From: Rheinheimera sp.
GTDB taxonomy: Bacteria; Pseudomonadota; Gammaproteobacteria; Enterobacterales; Alteromonadaceae
Assembly (NCBI RefSeq): GCF_030824435.1
Contig: NZ_JAVBXS010000044.1
Span: forward strand, 1-36,943
Direction: 5' to 3'
Length of the DNA: 36,943 bases
The notes beneath the pieces were generated by a model that had not been told where the DNA came from, searched no databases, and saw only the letters and a program-made list of their open reading frames with translations. Below are positions 1 through 9,328 of the stretch, one piece after another (position 1 is the stretch's first letter; each line of letters begins with the position of its first letter). A program made the position numbers and the translations under genes.

Positions 1-35
1 TTTTACTTTGCCAAGCTCAAAAAGCAAGCATGTTT

Positions 36-50
36 TGTAATAAAACTACA
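36..50. promoter_or_regulatory. HexR-like operator, site 1
   Basis: The 15-mer TGTAATAAAACTACA differs at one position from TGTAATWWWATTACA, the HexR palindrome known from Shewanella and relatives, where HexR controls central carbon genes. A second copy lies 49 bp away centre to centre. polA ends at 281 and has a terminator at 168-200, so these sites most likely belong to a gene read leftward from just outside the window. The match is seen; the regulator is inferred. Confidence 0.45.
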
Positions 51-83
51 TAAATTTGAGTTTTTTTCATTTTTAAAACTTAT

Positions 84-100
84 TCGTAATAAAATTACGA
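84..100. promoter_or_regulatory. HexR-like operator, site 2
   Basis: TCGTAATAAAATTACGA is a perfect palindrome with 7-bp arms around AAA. Its 15-bp core matches the HexR consensus except for one base at each end, and the two changes are symmetric. With the first copy it makes a tandem pair in an AT-rich stretch, as expected for the control region of a gene beyond the left edge. Confidence 0.45.
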
Positions 101-167
101 ATTCAGCGGTTTTTTATCTGTGCTTTTAGTGGCAAGTTAGGGGGCTGAAATGTTGATTCTGTGGCAG

Positions 168-200
168 AAAAAAAGCCCCGCTCATTTTAATGCGGGGCTT
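168..200 (-). terminator. Rho-independent terminator of polA
   Basis: AAGCCCCGC (173-181) pairs with GCGGGGCTT (192-200) around a 10-nt loop. Read on the minus strand the stem is followed by seven T. It lies about 80 nt past the polA stop codon and ends the polA transcript. Confidence 0.85.
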
Positions 201-280
201 AAAGGTGAATTACCAGGAATGGGTATGATCACGCTTAAACTGACTGAGACTGACTAAATAAGTTCAATCAATTTCTATTG

Positions 281-3073
281 TTAGTGCGCTTCATCCCAAT
301 TCAGGCCTGAACCTGCTTCAGCCAGCAAAGGTACGTCGAGTGTGGCGGCTTGTTGCATCAGTGCCACTATTTGCTGCTGATATTGTGGCAACTCGTCAGC
401 ATCCACTTCAAACACCAGTTCATCGTGCACCTGCATTATCATGCTGATTTTGCTCTGTTCCTGCTGTTGTAGCCATTGATCAACAGCCAGCATGGCGTTT
501 TTAATAATGTCGGCGGCGGTACCCTGCATCGGCGCGTTGATAGCTGCGCGCTCTGCCCCTTTTTTGCGGGCCATGTTTTTACTGTTGATTTCAGGCAAAT
601 AAAGCCTGCGGCCAAACAAAGTCTCTACATAACCAGCTTCGTGAGCCTGGGCTCTGGTGCGTTCCATATAGTCCAGTACACCCGGGAAACGGGCAAAATA
701 AGTGTCGACATAATGTTGTGCTTCGCCGCGGCTGATATCCAGTTGTCTTGCCAGACCAAAAGCCGACATACCGTAAATTAAGCCAAAGTTGACTGCTTTA
801 GCACGGCGGCGTTGTTCTGTGGTCACTTCATGCAGCGGCACGGCAAAAACTTCGGCAGCTGTGGCCCTGTGAATATCCAGACCATGAGCAAAAGCATCCA
901 ACAGCGCTTTATCCTGTGACAAATGCGCCATAATGCGCAGCTCTATCTGCGAGTAGTCAACAGCCAGAATGCGTTTGCCGGGCGCAGCAATAAAAGCCTG
1001 ACGGATACGGCGGCCTTCTTCGGTGCGGATAGGAATATTCTGCAAATTAGGCTCTGTTGAACTCAAACGGCCTGTGGCCGCAACCGCCTGATGATAAGAG
1101 GTATGCACCCTGCCTGTTACCGGATTGACGCTTTGCGGCAACTTGTCGGTGTAAGTTGACTTCAGTTTGGCTAGCGTTCTGTGTTCAATAATCACTCTTG
1201 GCAGTTCATAGTCGTGCGCCAGTTCAGTCAGTACTTCTTCAGCGGTTGACGGAATACCTGTAGGCGTTTTTTTTAATACAGGCAAACCCTGTTCGGTAAA
1301 CAGAATTTCCTGCAACTGTTTGGGAGACGACAGGTTAAAGGTTTTACCGGCCAGAGCATGTGCTTGTTGCTCTAGCTCACCAATGCGGTTGGCCAGAAAT
1401 TCACTTTGTTGACGCAGCAGGTTGGCGTCAACCAATACGCCGGTACGTTCCATTCGTGACAGTACAGAAAGTAACGGAATTTCAATTTGTTGCAACACTT
1501 CAGACAAACGACCTTCAGACTGCAGCTGCGGCCATAACTGCTGGTGCAATTGTAAAGTGACGTCTGCATCCTCAGCTGCATATTCAGCTGCTTTTTCCAG
1601 TTCAATCTGGTTAAAGGTCAGTTGTTTGGCACCTTTACCGGCAATATCTTCAAAACTAATGGTTTGGTGATTGAGGTATTTTTGCGCCAGACTGTCCATA
1701 TCATGGCGGGTGCCAACACTGTTCAGCACATAAGATTCGAGCATGGTGTCAAAGGCAATACCGGCAAGCTGAATGTCATAACGCGCCAGCACACTCATAT
1801 CATATTTCAGATTCTGACCGACCTTGGCTTTGTTGTTATCTTCCAGCCAGCCTTTTAGTTGTTGCAGTACCTGGTTGCGTTCCAGCTGCTGCGGTGCGCC
1901 AATATAGTCGTGACCAACCGGCAGGTAATAAGCCTGACCTGCAGTGACAGCAAAAGACATCCCGACCAGTTCTGCCTGCATGTAATCTAAGCTGGTGGTT
2001 TCGGTATCAAAAGCAACCAAGTCACTTTGTTGTAATAACAGCTGCAGGTCTTTAAATTGTGCTTCGGTCAGAATGGTTTGATACTGACTGCGGTCAAGTT
2101 GTGCTGCAGCCTCATCAGCTGTTGGCTGGTCAGGTGCTGCTTCCGTCTGATTATCCGCTGGTGCTGCAGTGCGCACTGTATTAATTTTTTCGGCACTTTG
2201 TACTTCTGCCAGCCAACGGCGGAACTCACATTCCTGATACAGCGCAGCCAGTTTTGGGTAATCTGGTTGTTGTAAATGTAAGTCAATCAGTTGTTTGGGC
2301 AATTCAACGTCGGTTTTAATAGTGGCGAGTTGATAAGACAATTCCAGCTGATCTTTAAACTCACGCATTTTTTCGGCAATAGTTTTACTGCCGCGAAAAC
2401 CAAGGGCTGCTATGTCGTCCAGACGCTGATATAAAGTGCTGATAGAGCCTAAACCCTGTAACAGCGCCTGTGCGGTTTTTTCGCCAACACCAGGTAAACC
2501 CGGAATGTTGTCGGCTTTGTCGCCCATTAGCGCCAGATAATCAATGATTAGCTCAGGCCCAACACCAAATTTCTCTTTGACACCGTCCGGATCGAGAATG
2601 GTATTGGTCATGGTGTTGATTAAGGTGACATGAGGATTCACCAACTGCGCCATATCTTTATCACCGGTCGATATCAGTACATGCCGACCAACTGCAGTCG
2701 CCTGCATCGCAATGGTGCCAATCACATCATCGGCTTCAACACCGGAAATACATAACAGCGGCAACCCCAAAGCGTGAATAATCTGATGAAGGGGCTCGAT
2801 TTGACTGCGTAAATCGTCCGGCATCGGCGGGCGATGTGCTTTGTATTCGGCGTACATCTCGTTGCGAAAAGTGGGCCCTTTGGCATCAAAAACCACGGCC
2901 ATCTGACTGGGGTTATATTGCCTGAGTAAACTTTTTAACATATTGACCACGCCATAAATGGCGCCAGTGGCTTCGCCTCTGGAGTTGGTTAAATGTGGTG
3001 GTGAATGATAAGCACGGAATAAATAAGAAGAACCATCAACCAGGATCAGTGGATCGGCAGGAATTTGTACCAT
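281..3073 (-). CDS. polA: DNA polymerase I
   Basis: DNA polymerase I fills gaps, removes RNA primers from Okazaki fragments and works in excision repair. The 930-residue product is almost the length of E. coli Pol I (928). Three parts are visible: an N-terminal 5' nuclease (about 1-300), a 3'-5' exonuclease that keeps the DTE metal motif ([10 protein letters not shown]), so proofreading looks intact, and the polymerase with motif A (DYSQIELR), motif B ([13 protein letters not shown]) and motif C (QVHDELVF, Asp at about 884). I start it at the ATG at 3073, where GGAG lies 8 nt upstream and the protein begins [17 protein letters not shown]. The open frame runs 45 codons further upstream, but that part has no family resemblance. 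The gene stands alone, with its terminator at 168-200 and a DnaA box about 90 bp upstream. Confidence 0.97.
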   Translation of the reverse strand: MVQIPADPLILVDGSSYLFRAYHSPPHLTNSRGEATGAIYGVVNMLKSLLRQYNPSQMAVVFDAKGPTFRNEMYAEYKAHRPPMPDDLRSQIEPLHQIIHALGLPLLCISGVEADDVIGTIAMQATAVGRHVLISTGDKDMAQLVNPHVTLINTMTNTILDPDGVKEKFGVGPELIIDYLALMGDKADNIPGLPGVGEKTAQALLQGLGSISTLYQRLDDIAALGFRGSKTIAEKMREFKDQLELSYQLATIKTDVELPKQLIDLHLQQPDYPKLAALYQECEFRRWLAEVQSAEKINTVRTAAPADNQTEAAPDQPTADEAAAQLDRSQYQTILTEAQFKDLQLLLQQSDLVAFDTETTSLDYMQAELVGMSFAVTAGQAYYLPVGHDYIGAPQQLERNQVLQQLKGWLEDNNKAKVGQNLKYDMSVLARYDIQLAGIAFDTMLESYVLNSVGTRHDMDSLAQKYLNHQTISFEDIAGKGAKQLTFNQIELEKAAEYAAEDADVTLQLHQQLWPQLQSEGRLSEVLQQIEIPLLSVLSRMERTGVLVDANLLRQQSEFLANRIGELEQQAHALAGKTFNLSSPKQLQEILFTEQGLPVLKKTPTGIPSTAEEVLTELAHDYELPRVIIEHRTLAKLKSTYTDKLPQSVNPVTGRVHTSYHQAVAATGRLSSTEPNLQNIPIRTEEGRRIRQAFIAAPGKRILAVDYSQIELRIMAHLSQDKALLDAFAHGLDIHRATAAEVFAVPLHEVTTEQRRRAKAVNFGLIYGMSAFGLARQLDISRGEAQHYVDTYFARFPGVLDYMERTRAQAHEAGYVETLFGRRLYLPEINSKNMARKKGAERAAINAPMQGTAADIIKNAMLAVDQWLQQQEQSKISMIMQVHDELVFEVDADELPQYQQQIVALMQQAATLDVPLLAEAGSGLNWDEAH

Positions 3074-3150
3074 GAGCTTAGCTCCGAATTTTTTATTTAG
3101 AATGCCACAATAGAGCCTGTTCGGCCAGAATGCTTTCGGGCAAAGAAAAA

Positions 3151-3169
3151 GTGGATATGTTGTGGATAA
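3151..3169 (-). promoter_or_regulatory. DnaA box pair upstream of polA
   Basis: 3161-3169 reads TGTGGATAA, which is a perfect TTATCCACA DnaA box on the minus strand. The same GTGGATA core begins at 3151, 11 bp away, as a weaker box. The pair lies 78-96 bp before the polA start. DnaA has been reported to stimulate polA expression in E. coli, so a regulatory role is plausible. A chance match cannot be excluded. Confidence 0.45.
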
Positions 3170-3276
3170 GTTTGTGTAAAAAATGACAGGCGTCACAATG
3201 CCTACCAAGATCTTTCAGGCATCAAATTTAGGCTAAGTTGTTGAGAATAAAACTAAAAACGAAGGGGGAGAACAAC

Positions 3277-3351
3277 ATGAACCCTTGTTATTATTCTTTA
3301 CATCCTGTTGTGGAAAATCTTTTTAACCATCCGCCGACTGCTTGCAAATGA
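3277..3351 (+). CDS. possible 24-residue small protein or leader peptide
   Basis: This short frame encodes MNPCYYSLHPVVENLFNHPP followed by TACK. Its main support is an unusually strong ribosome binding site, AGGGGGAG, 6 nt before the ATG. The peptide has two cysteines, two adjacent tyrosines, three prolines and two histidines, and no membrane segment. I do not recognise a family. It could be a real small protein, a leader peptide for the cytochrome 270 bp downstream, or chance. Conservation at the amino-acid level in related genomes would decide. Confidence 0.4.
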   Translation: MNPCYYSLHPVVENLFNHPPTACK

Positions 3352-3548
3352 CGTGAGCTGTAAGGGCGAATGGGTAACTAGACTACCACAAAGACATCTT
3401 TTGCAAAGCAGAAAAATGAAAAAAAATTTGTTGAATAACGCCTGCTTTCAGCTGGGAATTCGATGAAAAAAGAACCTGAATGTAATAAGGTTTTTATGTT
3501 TTGTGGTCACCATCCACTACAGACATTGCGCTGCCTCTTTCTGGGGCT

Positions 3549-3577
3549 TTCCCTCTTTGCTCCGGCAGCGCTATAAT
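3549..3577 (+). promoter_or_regulatory. promoter of the cytochrome c5 gene
   Basis: A perfect TATAAT stands at 3572-3577, with only a weak -35 (TTCCCT at 3549) 17 bp before it. CTGGGGC (3541-3547) and GCCCCAG (3578-3584) form a perfect inverted repeat that flanks the promoter core, which could be an operator. The leader to the ATG at 3621 would be about 37 nt. Confidence 0.5.
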
Positions 3578-3620
3578 GCCCCAGAATTTGTGCGGCTAAA
3601 TTTTCCGGGGATCCCGATTT

Positions 3621-4016
3621 ATGAAAAAAATCACTTTTGTTCTAGCTTTATTAAGCTGTGCTCTGGTTGCCCAGGCCAGTACCGACGACAAAAAAAATGA
3701 TGAATTAAAAGCGCGGATCGCTCCGGTCGGTCAGGTTTATCTGGCTGGCTCTGAGCCAGTGGTTGCAGCTCCGACAGGCCCACGTACCGGTGAGCAGGTT
3801 TATCAGAGTGCTTGTTTCGCCTGTCATGGCACCGGCGCATTAGATGCCCCTAAAAAAGGTGATGCTGCCTGGAAACCTCGTTTAGCTCAGGGTATGGAAG
3901 TGTTGCACAAGCATGCCATTGAAGGCATCCGCTCTATGCCGCCACGCGGTACCTGTGCTGACTGTTCAGATAACGAAATTCTGGATGCTATTAAATTTAT
4001 GACTGAAGGCGTTTAA
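3621..4016 (+). CDS. cytochrome c5 family protein, periplasmic
   Basis: This is a small monoheme c-type cytochrome carrying electrons in the periplasm, probably toward a terminal oxidase or another reductase. The 131-residue precursor has a clear signal peptide (MKKITFVLALLSCALVAQA, cleavage near 19). The heme motif is C65-F-A-C68-H69, and Met106 in RSMPPRG is the likely axial ligand. C112 and C115 in TCADCSD match the disulfide typical of cytochrome c5. A basic and Pro/Ala-rich linker of about 30 residues separates the signal peptide from the heme domain. The gene is monocistronic, with its own TATAAT promoter and a terminator-like hairpin at 4038-4114. The family call is firm; the partner oxidase is unknown. 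Confidence 0.9.
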   Translation: MKKITFVLALLSCALVAQASTDDKKNDELKARIAPVGQVYLAGSEPVVAAPTGPRTGEQVYQSACFACHGTGALDAPKKGDAAWKPRLAQGMEVLHKHAIEGIRSMPPRGTCADCSDNEILDAIKFMTEGV

Positions 4017-4037
4017 TTCCTGCAGTTGTTGCCAAAG

Positions 4038-4114
4038 CCGCCTGAGCCTTATTGTGATTGTGCCGGTTCGCTCCGGATCTGTAGTCAGAATAAAGTTCAG
4101 GCGGTTTTGTTTTT
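4038..4114 (+). terminator. probable terminator after cytochrome c5
   Basis: CCGCCTGA (4038-4045) pairs with TCAGGCGG (4097-4104), and TTTTGTTTTT follows. The loop of about 51 nt is long but contains its own small CCGG/CCGG hairpin (4063-4076). The rest of the 4115-4304 gap shows only a possible CATAAT -10 box at 4239 for the next gene. Confidence 0.6.
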
Positions 4115-4304
4115 ATGCTGTTTCAGTGCTTAGGCTGAAAACCCGTCAAAACCGTGATTTCCGGCTCTTGCCTGCCAAATTGGTTAAAAACTCTGCAGTT
4201 CTCTGCCCGCAACCTCTTTTATCTGGTTAATCTTTGTGCATAATAGAGGCGGTTCTGCAAAAAAGGTCCAACCCCCGGGCCGCTAACTATAAAAAGAGCA
4301 TCAG

Positions 4305-6896
4305 TTGAAGGAATTAACGAAGGCTGTCAGCCAGAGGTCAGGGCGAGCTGCATCTCAGCACAGATTAAAAGTATTGCTGGAACGTTACAGAATTGCCTGT
4401 GCCGTGCAGCGTGCTTTATTAAATTTATCTGAGCTTGCCAGTACTTTATCTGATATGTCGGAGTTTTATCCGGCCATTCATTCTTTGCTGAACCACTACC
4501 TGCCCGCTGATAATTTTTATGTAGTGCTGACTGATCATGATTCAGGTCAAATCAACCTGGAGTATTTTGCTGATGAAAAAGATCAGCACAATGTTGCTGA
4601 TCTCAGCCCGGCCGACTTTGCCAATGGTCTTACCGGTTATGTGGTGCGTAGTCGCCAGCCATTATTGTGTGACGAACTGCGTTTTTTGCAGCTAATTGCC
4701 GAAGGTGAAATTCAATCGCAGGGGACACCAAGTCATCATTGGCTCGGTGTGCCATTGTGCCGTGGCCAGCAGCTCATTGGCGTGATGGCGGTGCAGGTGT
4801 ACGACAACTCCTATAGTTATCAGCAGCGTGATGTCGAACTACTGGAAGCCATTGCCGGCCATACCGTCACTGCAATCGACAGAGTCAAAAGCCGCGAATT
4901 ATTGGAGCTGACAGTGCGGGAGCGCACTAAACAGCTGCAAAATATTAATCAGTCGTTACAACGTGAGATCCGCGAACGTAGCAATGCCGAAAAGCTGCAG
5001 GCTGCTTTATATAAAATTTCCGAACTGACCGCCACAAACGCCGACATGAACGGTTTTTACCGTGAAGTGCATAAAATTCTGTCTGGTTTAATGAAGGTGG
5101 ATAACTGCTATATCGCCTTGCTGGATGAAAGTGGCAAAACTTTGAGTTTCCCTTTTTATCTGGATCAATATTCACCACCAGCCCAGGAAAGACCGCTGCG
5201 AAAAGGTTTTACCGAATATGTATTGCGGGTCGGTGAAGCACGGCTGATTAACAGGGAGTTGTCAGATCTGCTGGTCCAGCAGGGTGAAGTGCTGAGGCTG
5301 GTGTCAGATCCGGACCAGCAGGTACCGCTGTCAACCAGTTGGCTGGGGGCGCCGTTGTTGATTGACCAGCAGGCACTGGGTGTTATTGCGGTACAGTCTT
5401 ATGACGAAGCTTATTTATACAGCGAAACTGAACTGAATATTTTGCGTTTTGTGTCGCAACATATCGCAGTGGCGATTCAGCGCAAACTGAATACCGAACA
5501 GCAAAAACAACATCAGGAAGAGTTAGAACGTAAAATTTTTGAACGCACCCGTGAACTGCGCCAGACCAATCTATTTTTACGTTTACAGGTGGAAGAGCGG
5601 AAAAAAATTGAAGAAAAGCTGTTTCACGAAGCCAATCACGACACTCTGACTGGCCTCGCCAACCGGCAGATGTTTATGCAGCACTTAAAGCAGCAGTTTA
5701 CCTTGCGAGGTCGGGAGCCCGACTTGCGTTTTGCTTTGTTATTCATTGATTTAGACAGATTTAAGCTGATTAACGACACTATGGGGCACCATGCCGGTGA
5801 TTGCTTTTTAGTGGAAGTTAGTCAGCGTTTGTTGCGTACTGTGCGCGAACACGATTTGGTGGCAAGGTTGGGCGGAGACGAGTTTGTGGTGTTGCTGACC
5901 CAACTCAACAGTGACACTGATGCGGAAGAAGTGGCCGATCGTATTATTGACGCTGTGCGTGCACCAATGCAGCTACAGGATCAACAAGTACATTCCGGCG
6001 CCAGTATAGGTATTGCCTGTTATAAAGCGGATTACACCAATGCCGACACTTTATTACGTGATGCCGACGCCGCTATGTATCAGGCCAAAGCCATGGGGCG
6101 CAATCGTTTTGTGATTTTTACCAGCACAATGCGGATGCAGTTGTTGCAGGAGCTCAGCATGGAGCAGGCGCTGCATCAGGCGCTGGCCGACAAACAATTT
6201 GAAATTGCGTTTGACCCTATTGTTTGCAGTGAAAAACAACATTTATTGGGTTTTGAAAGCAGCATTCTGTGGGTTCACCCCGACCTTGGTTTACAACAAA
6301 ATTTCAGTCATCTGGCGTCACAGGCTGGCGTGCTGGCACAAATTGAACTGCAAATTTTGCAGCAGCTGTTACAACAATTGCAGCAGCAAACACAACCGGC
6401 TTTATTAAGCCTGACATTATGCCAACAGCATTTACTCAACCCGGTGCAGTTTGACCGGCTACACAAAGTATTGTTGCCTTATCAGTCTTTGTTACACAGA
6501 TTGGCACTTGGTTTTACCGAAACCGATCTGATCCGGCTTGGCAGCAGCAACCTGAATTATTTGCAGCAACTGAAACGGCTGGGTGTACGTTTGTCGTTAG
6601 AGCATTTTGGTGTTGATATGATGCCGCTGGGGCTGTTAACTCAATATCAATTTGATTTTATTAAACTTGATCCATCGTTTAGTCGCAGTTTGCAACGCCA
6701 TAACAACAAAAAGCAGTTGCTCGAGTTGCTGGTGACTTTGTCACAAAGTTATAAATTCAGAGTGATAGCCGCCGGAGTTGATGACGCCGGCTTGCGGCAA
6801 CTGTTGTTGGATGCCGGTTGTTGTTATTTGCAGGGTGAGCTGGTGCGCAACCTGCAACAAGCTCAGGACTCAGTCTTTCTTCAGCAGCTGGCGTAA
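4305..6896 (+). CDS. double-GAF diguanylate cyclase with degenerate EAL domain
   Basis: This protein probably makes cyclic di-GMP in response to a cytoplasmic signal. Domains in order over 863 residues: GAF 1 (about 30-195), a charged helical linker, GAF 2 (about 235-395), a second coiled-coil linker, GGDEF (about 430-600) and an EAL-like domain (about 615-860). The cyclase signature is exact (GGDEF at 523-527), and an RxxD inhibitory site (REHD, 514-517) lies five residues before it, so product inhibition is likely. The EAL domain looks dead: the signature reads ESS instead of EAL, the DDFG motif reads EHFG, and the late catalytic glutamate in AEGVE is AAGVD. It has no signal peptide or membrane segment. 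I accept the TTG start at 4305 because it follows an AAGAG-type site and keeps GAF 1 whole. Its last 27 bp overlap the end of rep on the other strand. Confidence 0.88.
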   Translation: MKELTKAVSQRSGRAASQHRLKVLLERYRIACAVQRALLNLSELASTLSDMSEFYPAIHSLLNHYLPADNFYVVLTDHDSGQINLEYFADEKDQHNVADLSPADFANGLTGYVVRSRQPLLCDELRFLQLIAEGEIQSQGTPSHHWLGVPLCRGQQLIGVMAVQVYDNSYSYQQRDVELLEAIAGHTVTAIDRVKSRELLELTVRERTKQLQNINQSLQREIRERSNAEKLQAALYKISELTATNADMNGFYREVHKILSGLMKVDNCYIALLDESGKTLSFPFYLDQYSPPAQERPLRKGFTEYVLRVGEARLINRELSDLLVQQGEVLRLVSDPDQQVPLSTSWLGAPLLIDQQALGVIAVQSYDEAYLYSETELNILRFVSQHIAVAIQRKLNTEQQKQHQEELERKIFERTRELRQTNLFLRLQVEERKKIEEKLFHEANHDTLTGLANRQMFMQHLKQQFTLRGREPDLRFALLFIDLDRFKLINDTMGHHAGDCFLVEVSQRLLRTVREHDLVARLGGDEFVVLLTQLNSDTDAEEVADRIIDAVRAPMQLQDQQVHSGASIGIACYKADYTNADTLLRDADAAMYQAKAMGRNRFVIFTSTMRMQLLQELSMEQALHQALADKQFEIAFDPIVCSEKQHLLGFESSILWVHPDLGLQQNFSHLASQAGVLAQIELQILQQLLQQLQQQTQPALLSLTLCQQHLLNPVQFDRLHKVLLPYQSLLHRLALGFTETDLIRLGSSNLNYLQQLKRLGVRLSLEHFGVDMMPLGLLTQYQFDFIKLDPSFSRSLQRHNNKKQLLELLVTLSQSYKFRVIAAGVDDAGLRQLLLDAGCCYLQGELVRNLQQAQDSVFLQQLA

Positions 6897-8888
6897 CCTT
6901 TCCAGATGCGCAAGGCCTGTTTGCTGGCGCTGCGCTTCGGTTTTTACCGATGTTGTGTGTTGAGCCCATTCTAAATCGTCAGAAGGCAATTCCTGTAAAA
7001 ACCGGCTGGGTTCGGGTTTAATCACTTCGCCATATTGGCGGCGTTCACGGGCATAAGTAAAAATCAGCTCACGTTGGGCGCGGGTGATGCCTACATAAGC
7101 CAGGCGTCTTTCTTCTTCAACATTGTCTTCATCAATACAGGTTTGATGCGGCAATATGCCTTCTTCCATGCCCACCATAAACACATAAGGAAATTCGAGG
7201 CCCTTGGAGGCGTGGAGGGTCAGCAGCTGCACCTGATCGGCGTCGTCGTCTTTGTCATTACGTTCCATCATGTCGCGTAAGGTCAGTTTGGTGACGACTT
7301 CGGCCAAGGTCATTGGCTCGTGTTCTTCATCCCCTTTGAGCATTTCGCTGACCCAACGATAGAGCTCGTTGACGTTTTTCAACGCCATTTCGGCCGCTTT
7401 GGGACTGGCACAAGTTTCAAACAAATAAGCTTCGTATTTGCTCTGACGGATCAAATCCCGCACTGCTTCAGCAGGTTCAGCACGTACTGCGTTATCGGCA
7501 AGTTCAACCATCCAGCGGGAAAAATCACGCACCGCTGCCAGGCTTCGGGCCGATAATTCATCGGATAATTCCGGTGCACAACAAGCTTCAAACAAGCTGA
7601 TATGTAATGAATTTGCCAGGCTGCCAATACGTTCTAACGTGGCGGCGCCAATTTCGCGTTTGGGCGTATTAATGATCCGCAGCAGCGCATTGTCATCGTC
7701 CTGATTCACCAGCAAGCGCAAATAAGCCATCACGTCTTTAATTTCCGGTCTGGAGAAAAACGAAGTGCCACCGGAAATTTTGTATGGAATACGGTTGGTC
7801 ATCAGCGCTTTTTCAAACACCCGCGCCTGATGGTTGCCACGATACAAAATGGCGTAATCTTTATAGTTACTGCGGTTAATAAAACGGTGGGAAATAATCT
7901 CGGCTACTACTTTTTCTGCTTCATCTTCTTCGTGTTTGGTTGGCAACACTTTGAGCGGCACACCATAACCCAGGGTACTGAATAGCGCTTTGTCGTATTC
8001 ATGCGGGTTATTGGCAATTAAGATATTGGCAGCCTTGAGAATACGTTCACAAGAACGGTAATTTTGCTCCAGTTTAATGACTTTTAAATTGGGGAAATCT
8101 TTGCCAAGCAACACCAGATTTTGTGGTTTGGCACCGCGCCAGGAATAAATCGACTGGTCGTCATCCCCTACCACAGTAAAACGCTGTCGTTCACCAACCA
8201 GCCATTTTACCAGTTCATATTGGCTGGTATTGGTGTCCTGATATTCATCCACCAGCAGATATTGCAGCTTTTGTTGCCAACGCTGACGCACCTCGGCGTT
8301 GGACGCAAACAACAAAGTGGGCACCATAATTAAATCGTCAAAATCCAAAGCGTTATAAGCACGCAGCTGCTGAGCATATTGGGCATAAAAATTGGCAAAA
8401 CTGATGCTTTGCGCGTCCATCGCTTGTGCCATGGCCTGTTGTGGCAACAGTAAGTCATTCTTCCAGCTCGAAATTTTGCTTTGCAGCGCCCTTAATAAAT
8501 CTTTGTCACCCTGTAAGTCGGCTTCGGTCAGCTCTTTGAGCAGCGCCATGCTGTCCTGATCATCAAACAGCGTAAAATTCGCTTTATAACCAATGGCTTT
8601 GTGTTCTTTTTTGATGATCTCAAGGCCAAGGGTGTGGAAGGTAGAAACAGTTAAACCCCGCAGTTTGCTGCGATCCAGCTGATGACTAATACGCTCTTTC
8701 ATCTCGCGGGCGGCTTTGTTGGTAAAGGTCACAGCGGCAATATGGCGGGCCGACATGCCACATTCTTCAATCAGATAAGCAATTTTATTGGTAATTACCC
8801 TGGTTTTGCCTGAACCGGCGCCAGCCAGCACCAGACAAGGCCCGGAGATATATTTTACTGCTTCATTTTGTTGAGGATTAAGTTTCAT
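6870..8888 (-). CDS. rep: ATP-dependent DNA helicase Rep
   Basis: Rep is a superfamily 1A 3'-5' helicase that helps replication forks past bound proteins. The 672-residue product matches E. coli Rep (673). Visible motifs are AGAGSGKT (Walker A), [10 protein letters not shown] (Ia), VDEYQDTN (II), [13 protein letters not shown] (III), EQNYRS (IV), [10 protein letters not shown] (V) and [10 protein letters not shown] (VI). The start at 8888 ([11 protein letters not shown]) has GGGTGG just upstream; the longer frame from 8924 adds 12 residues unlike the family. UvrD is the main alternative, but the length, the MKLNPQQ start and the lack of the longer UvrD C-terminus favour Rep. The 3' end overlaps the diguanylate cyclase gene, so no separate terminator lies between them. 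Confidence 0.95.
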   Translation of the reverse strand: MKLNPQQNEAVKYISGPCLVLAGAGSGKTRVITNKIAYLIEECGMSARHIAAVTFTNKAAREMKERISHQLDRSKLRGLTVSTFHTLGLEIIKKEHKAIGYKANFTLFDDQDSMALLKELTEADLQGDKDLLRALQSKISSWKNDLLLPQQAMAQAMDAQSISFANFYAQYAQQLRAYNALDFDDLIMVPTLLFASNAEVRQRWQQKLQYLLVDEYQDTNTSQYELVKWLVGERQRFTVVGDDDQSIYSWRGAKPQNLVLLGKDFPNLKVIKLEQNYRSCERILKAANILIANNPHEYDKALFSTLGYGVPLKVLPTKHEEDEAEKVVAEIISHRFINRSNYKDYAILYRGNHQARVFEKALMTNRIPYKISGGTSFFSRPEIKDVMAYLRLLVNQDDDNALLRIINTPKREIGAATLERIGSLANSLHISLFEACCAPELSDELSARSLAAVRDFSRWMVELADNAVRAEPAEAVRDLIRQSKYEAYLFETCASPKAAEMALKNVNELYRWVSEMLKGDEEHEPMTLAEVVTKLTLRDMMERNDKDDDADQVQLLTLHASKGLEFPYVFMVGMEEGILPHQTCIDEDNVEEERRLAYVGITRAQRELIFTYARERRQYGEVIKPEPSRFLQELPSDDLEWAQHTTSVKTEAQRQQTGLAHLERLRQLLKKD

Positions 8889-9064
8889 CGGCCACCCTGT
8901 TTTGCGAGGGCGCAAGTTTAGCAAAAAGCGCTGTGGCGTGACAGCAATCTAAGCCCGGTCATTTGCGACAAAAGCCCGGCTTTGGCTTGAAATAGTTGTC
9001 GCCTGTCTCCATCAAGGCTCGTAGAATAAAAATTCCTGACGCACGTAAAACTGAGGCAACACAA

Positions 9065-9328
9065 ATGATAGATCCGAAAAAAATCGAAGAAATGGCGCGA
9101 CAAATTGGTGCTGCTATCCCACCGAAGTTCCGTGAAGTAGCGGATGATGTTGAAGCCAAAGTCAAAGCTGTGTTGCAGGCCAAATTAAGTCAGCTGGATT
9201 TTGTGTCGCGGGAAGAATTTGATGTACAAACCCAGGTGTTACAACGTACCCGCGCCAGGCTGGAAGCTTTAGAAGTTCAAGTACAACAATTGTTGCAGGA
9301 CAAAAACCAGGATCAGGATGCTTCCTGA
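9065..9328 (+). CDS. ubiK: UbiK, ubiquinone biosynthesis accessory factor
   Basis: UbiK (YqiC/BMFP family) is a small lipid-associated factor that works with UbiJ in the aerobic steps of ubiquinone synthesis. The 87-residue product begins MIDPKKIEEMARQIGAAIP, the family's typical opening, has a central amphipathic part (PPKFREVADDVEAKVKAVLQ) and ends in a coiled coil (about 60-82) that would make the known trimer. The ATG at 9065 is preceded by TGAGG. The upstream in-frame ATG at 8996 adds an unrelated basic stretch. The stop codon overlaps the start of the next gene by one base (TGATG), so translation is probably coupled. Confidence 0.92.
   Translation: MIDPKKIEEMARQIGAAIPPKFREVADDVEAKVKAVLQAKLSQLDFVSREEFDVQTQVLQRTRARLEALEVQVQQLLQDKNQDQDAS

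Larger units (their letters stand above)
3074..3620. other. polA to cytochrome c5 intergenic region
   Basis: This 547-bp divergent intergenic region holds the polA leader with the DnaA boxes, the 24-codon small ORF at 3277-3351 and the cytochrome promoter near 3549-3577. A second short frame at 3463-3576 (37 codons, start MKKEPEC, hydrophobic end) has a GGGA five nt before its ATG, but it runs into the TATAAT of the cytochrome promoter and I do not call it. I see no Spot 42-like sequence and no ysxC/engB gene, which often neighbours polA in relatives. Confidence 0.6.

Noticed and set aside
168-280. Spot 42-like small RNA beside polA
   Set aside because: The gap after polA holds a terminator but none of the conserved Spot 42 5' sequence is visible.
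3074-3208. 45-codon N-terminal extension of polA
   Set aside because: No family resemblance; a good GGAG site and the canonical start lie at 3073.
3463-3576. 37-codon frame with hydrophobic end before the cytochrome gene
   Set aside because: It ends inside the TATAAT box of the cytochrome promoter; support is too weak to call it.
8996-9064. Upstream ATG of ubiK
   Set aside because: It adds a basic stretch absent from the family; the canonical MIDPKKIEEMA start at 9065 has a TGAGG site.
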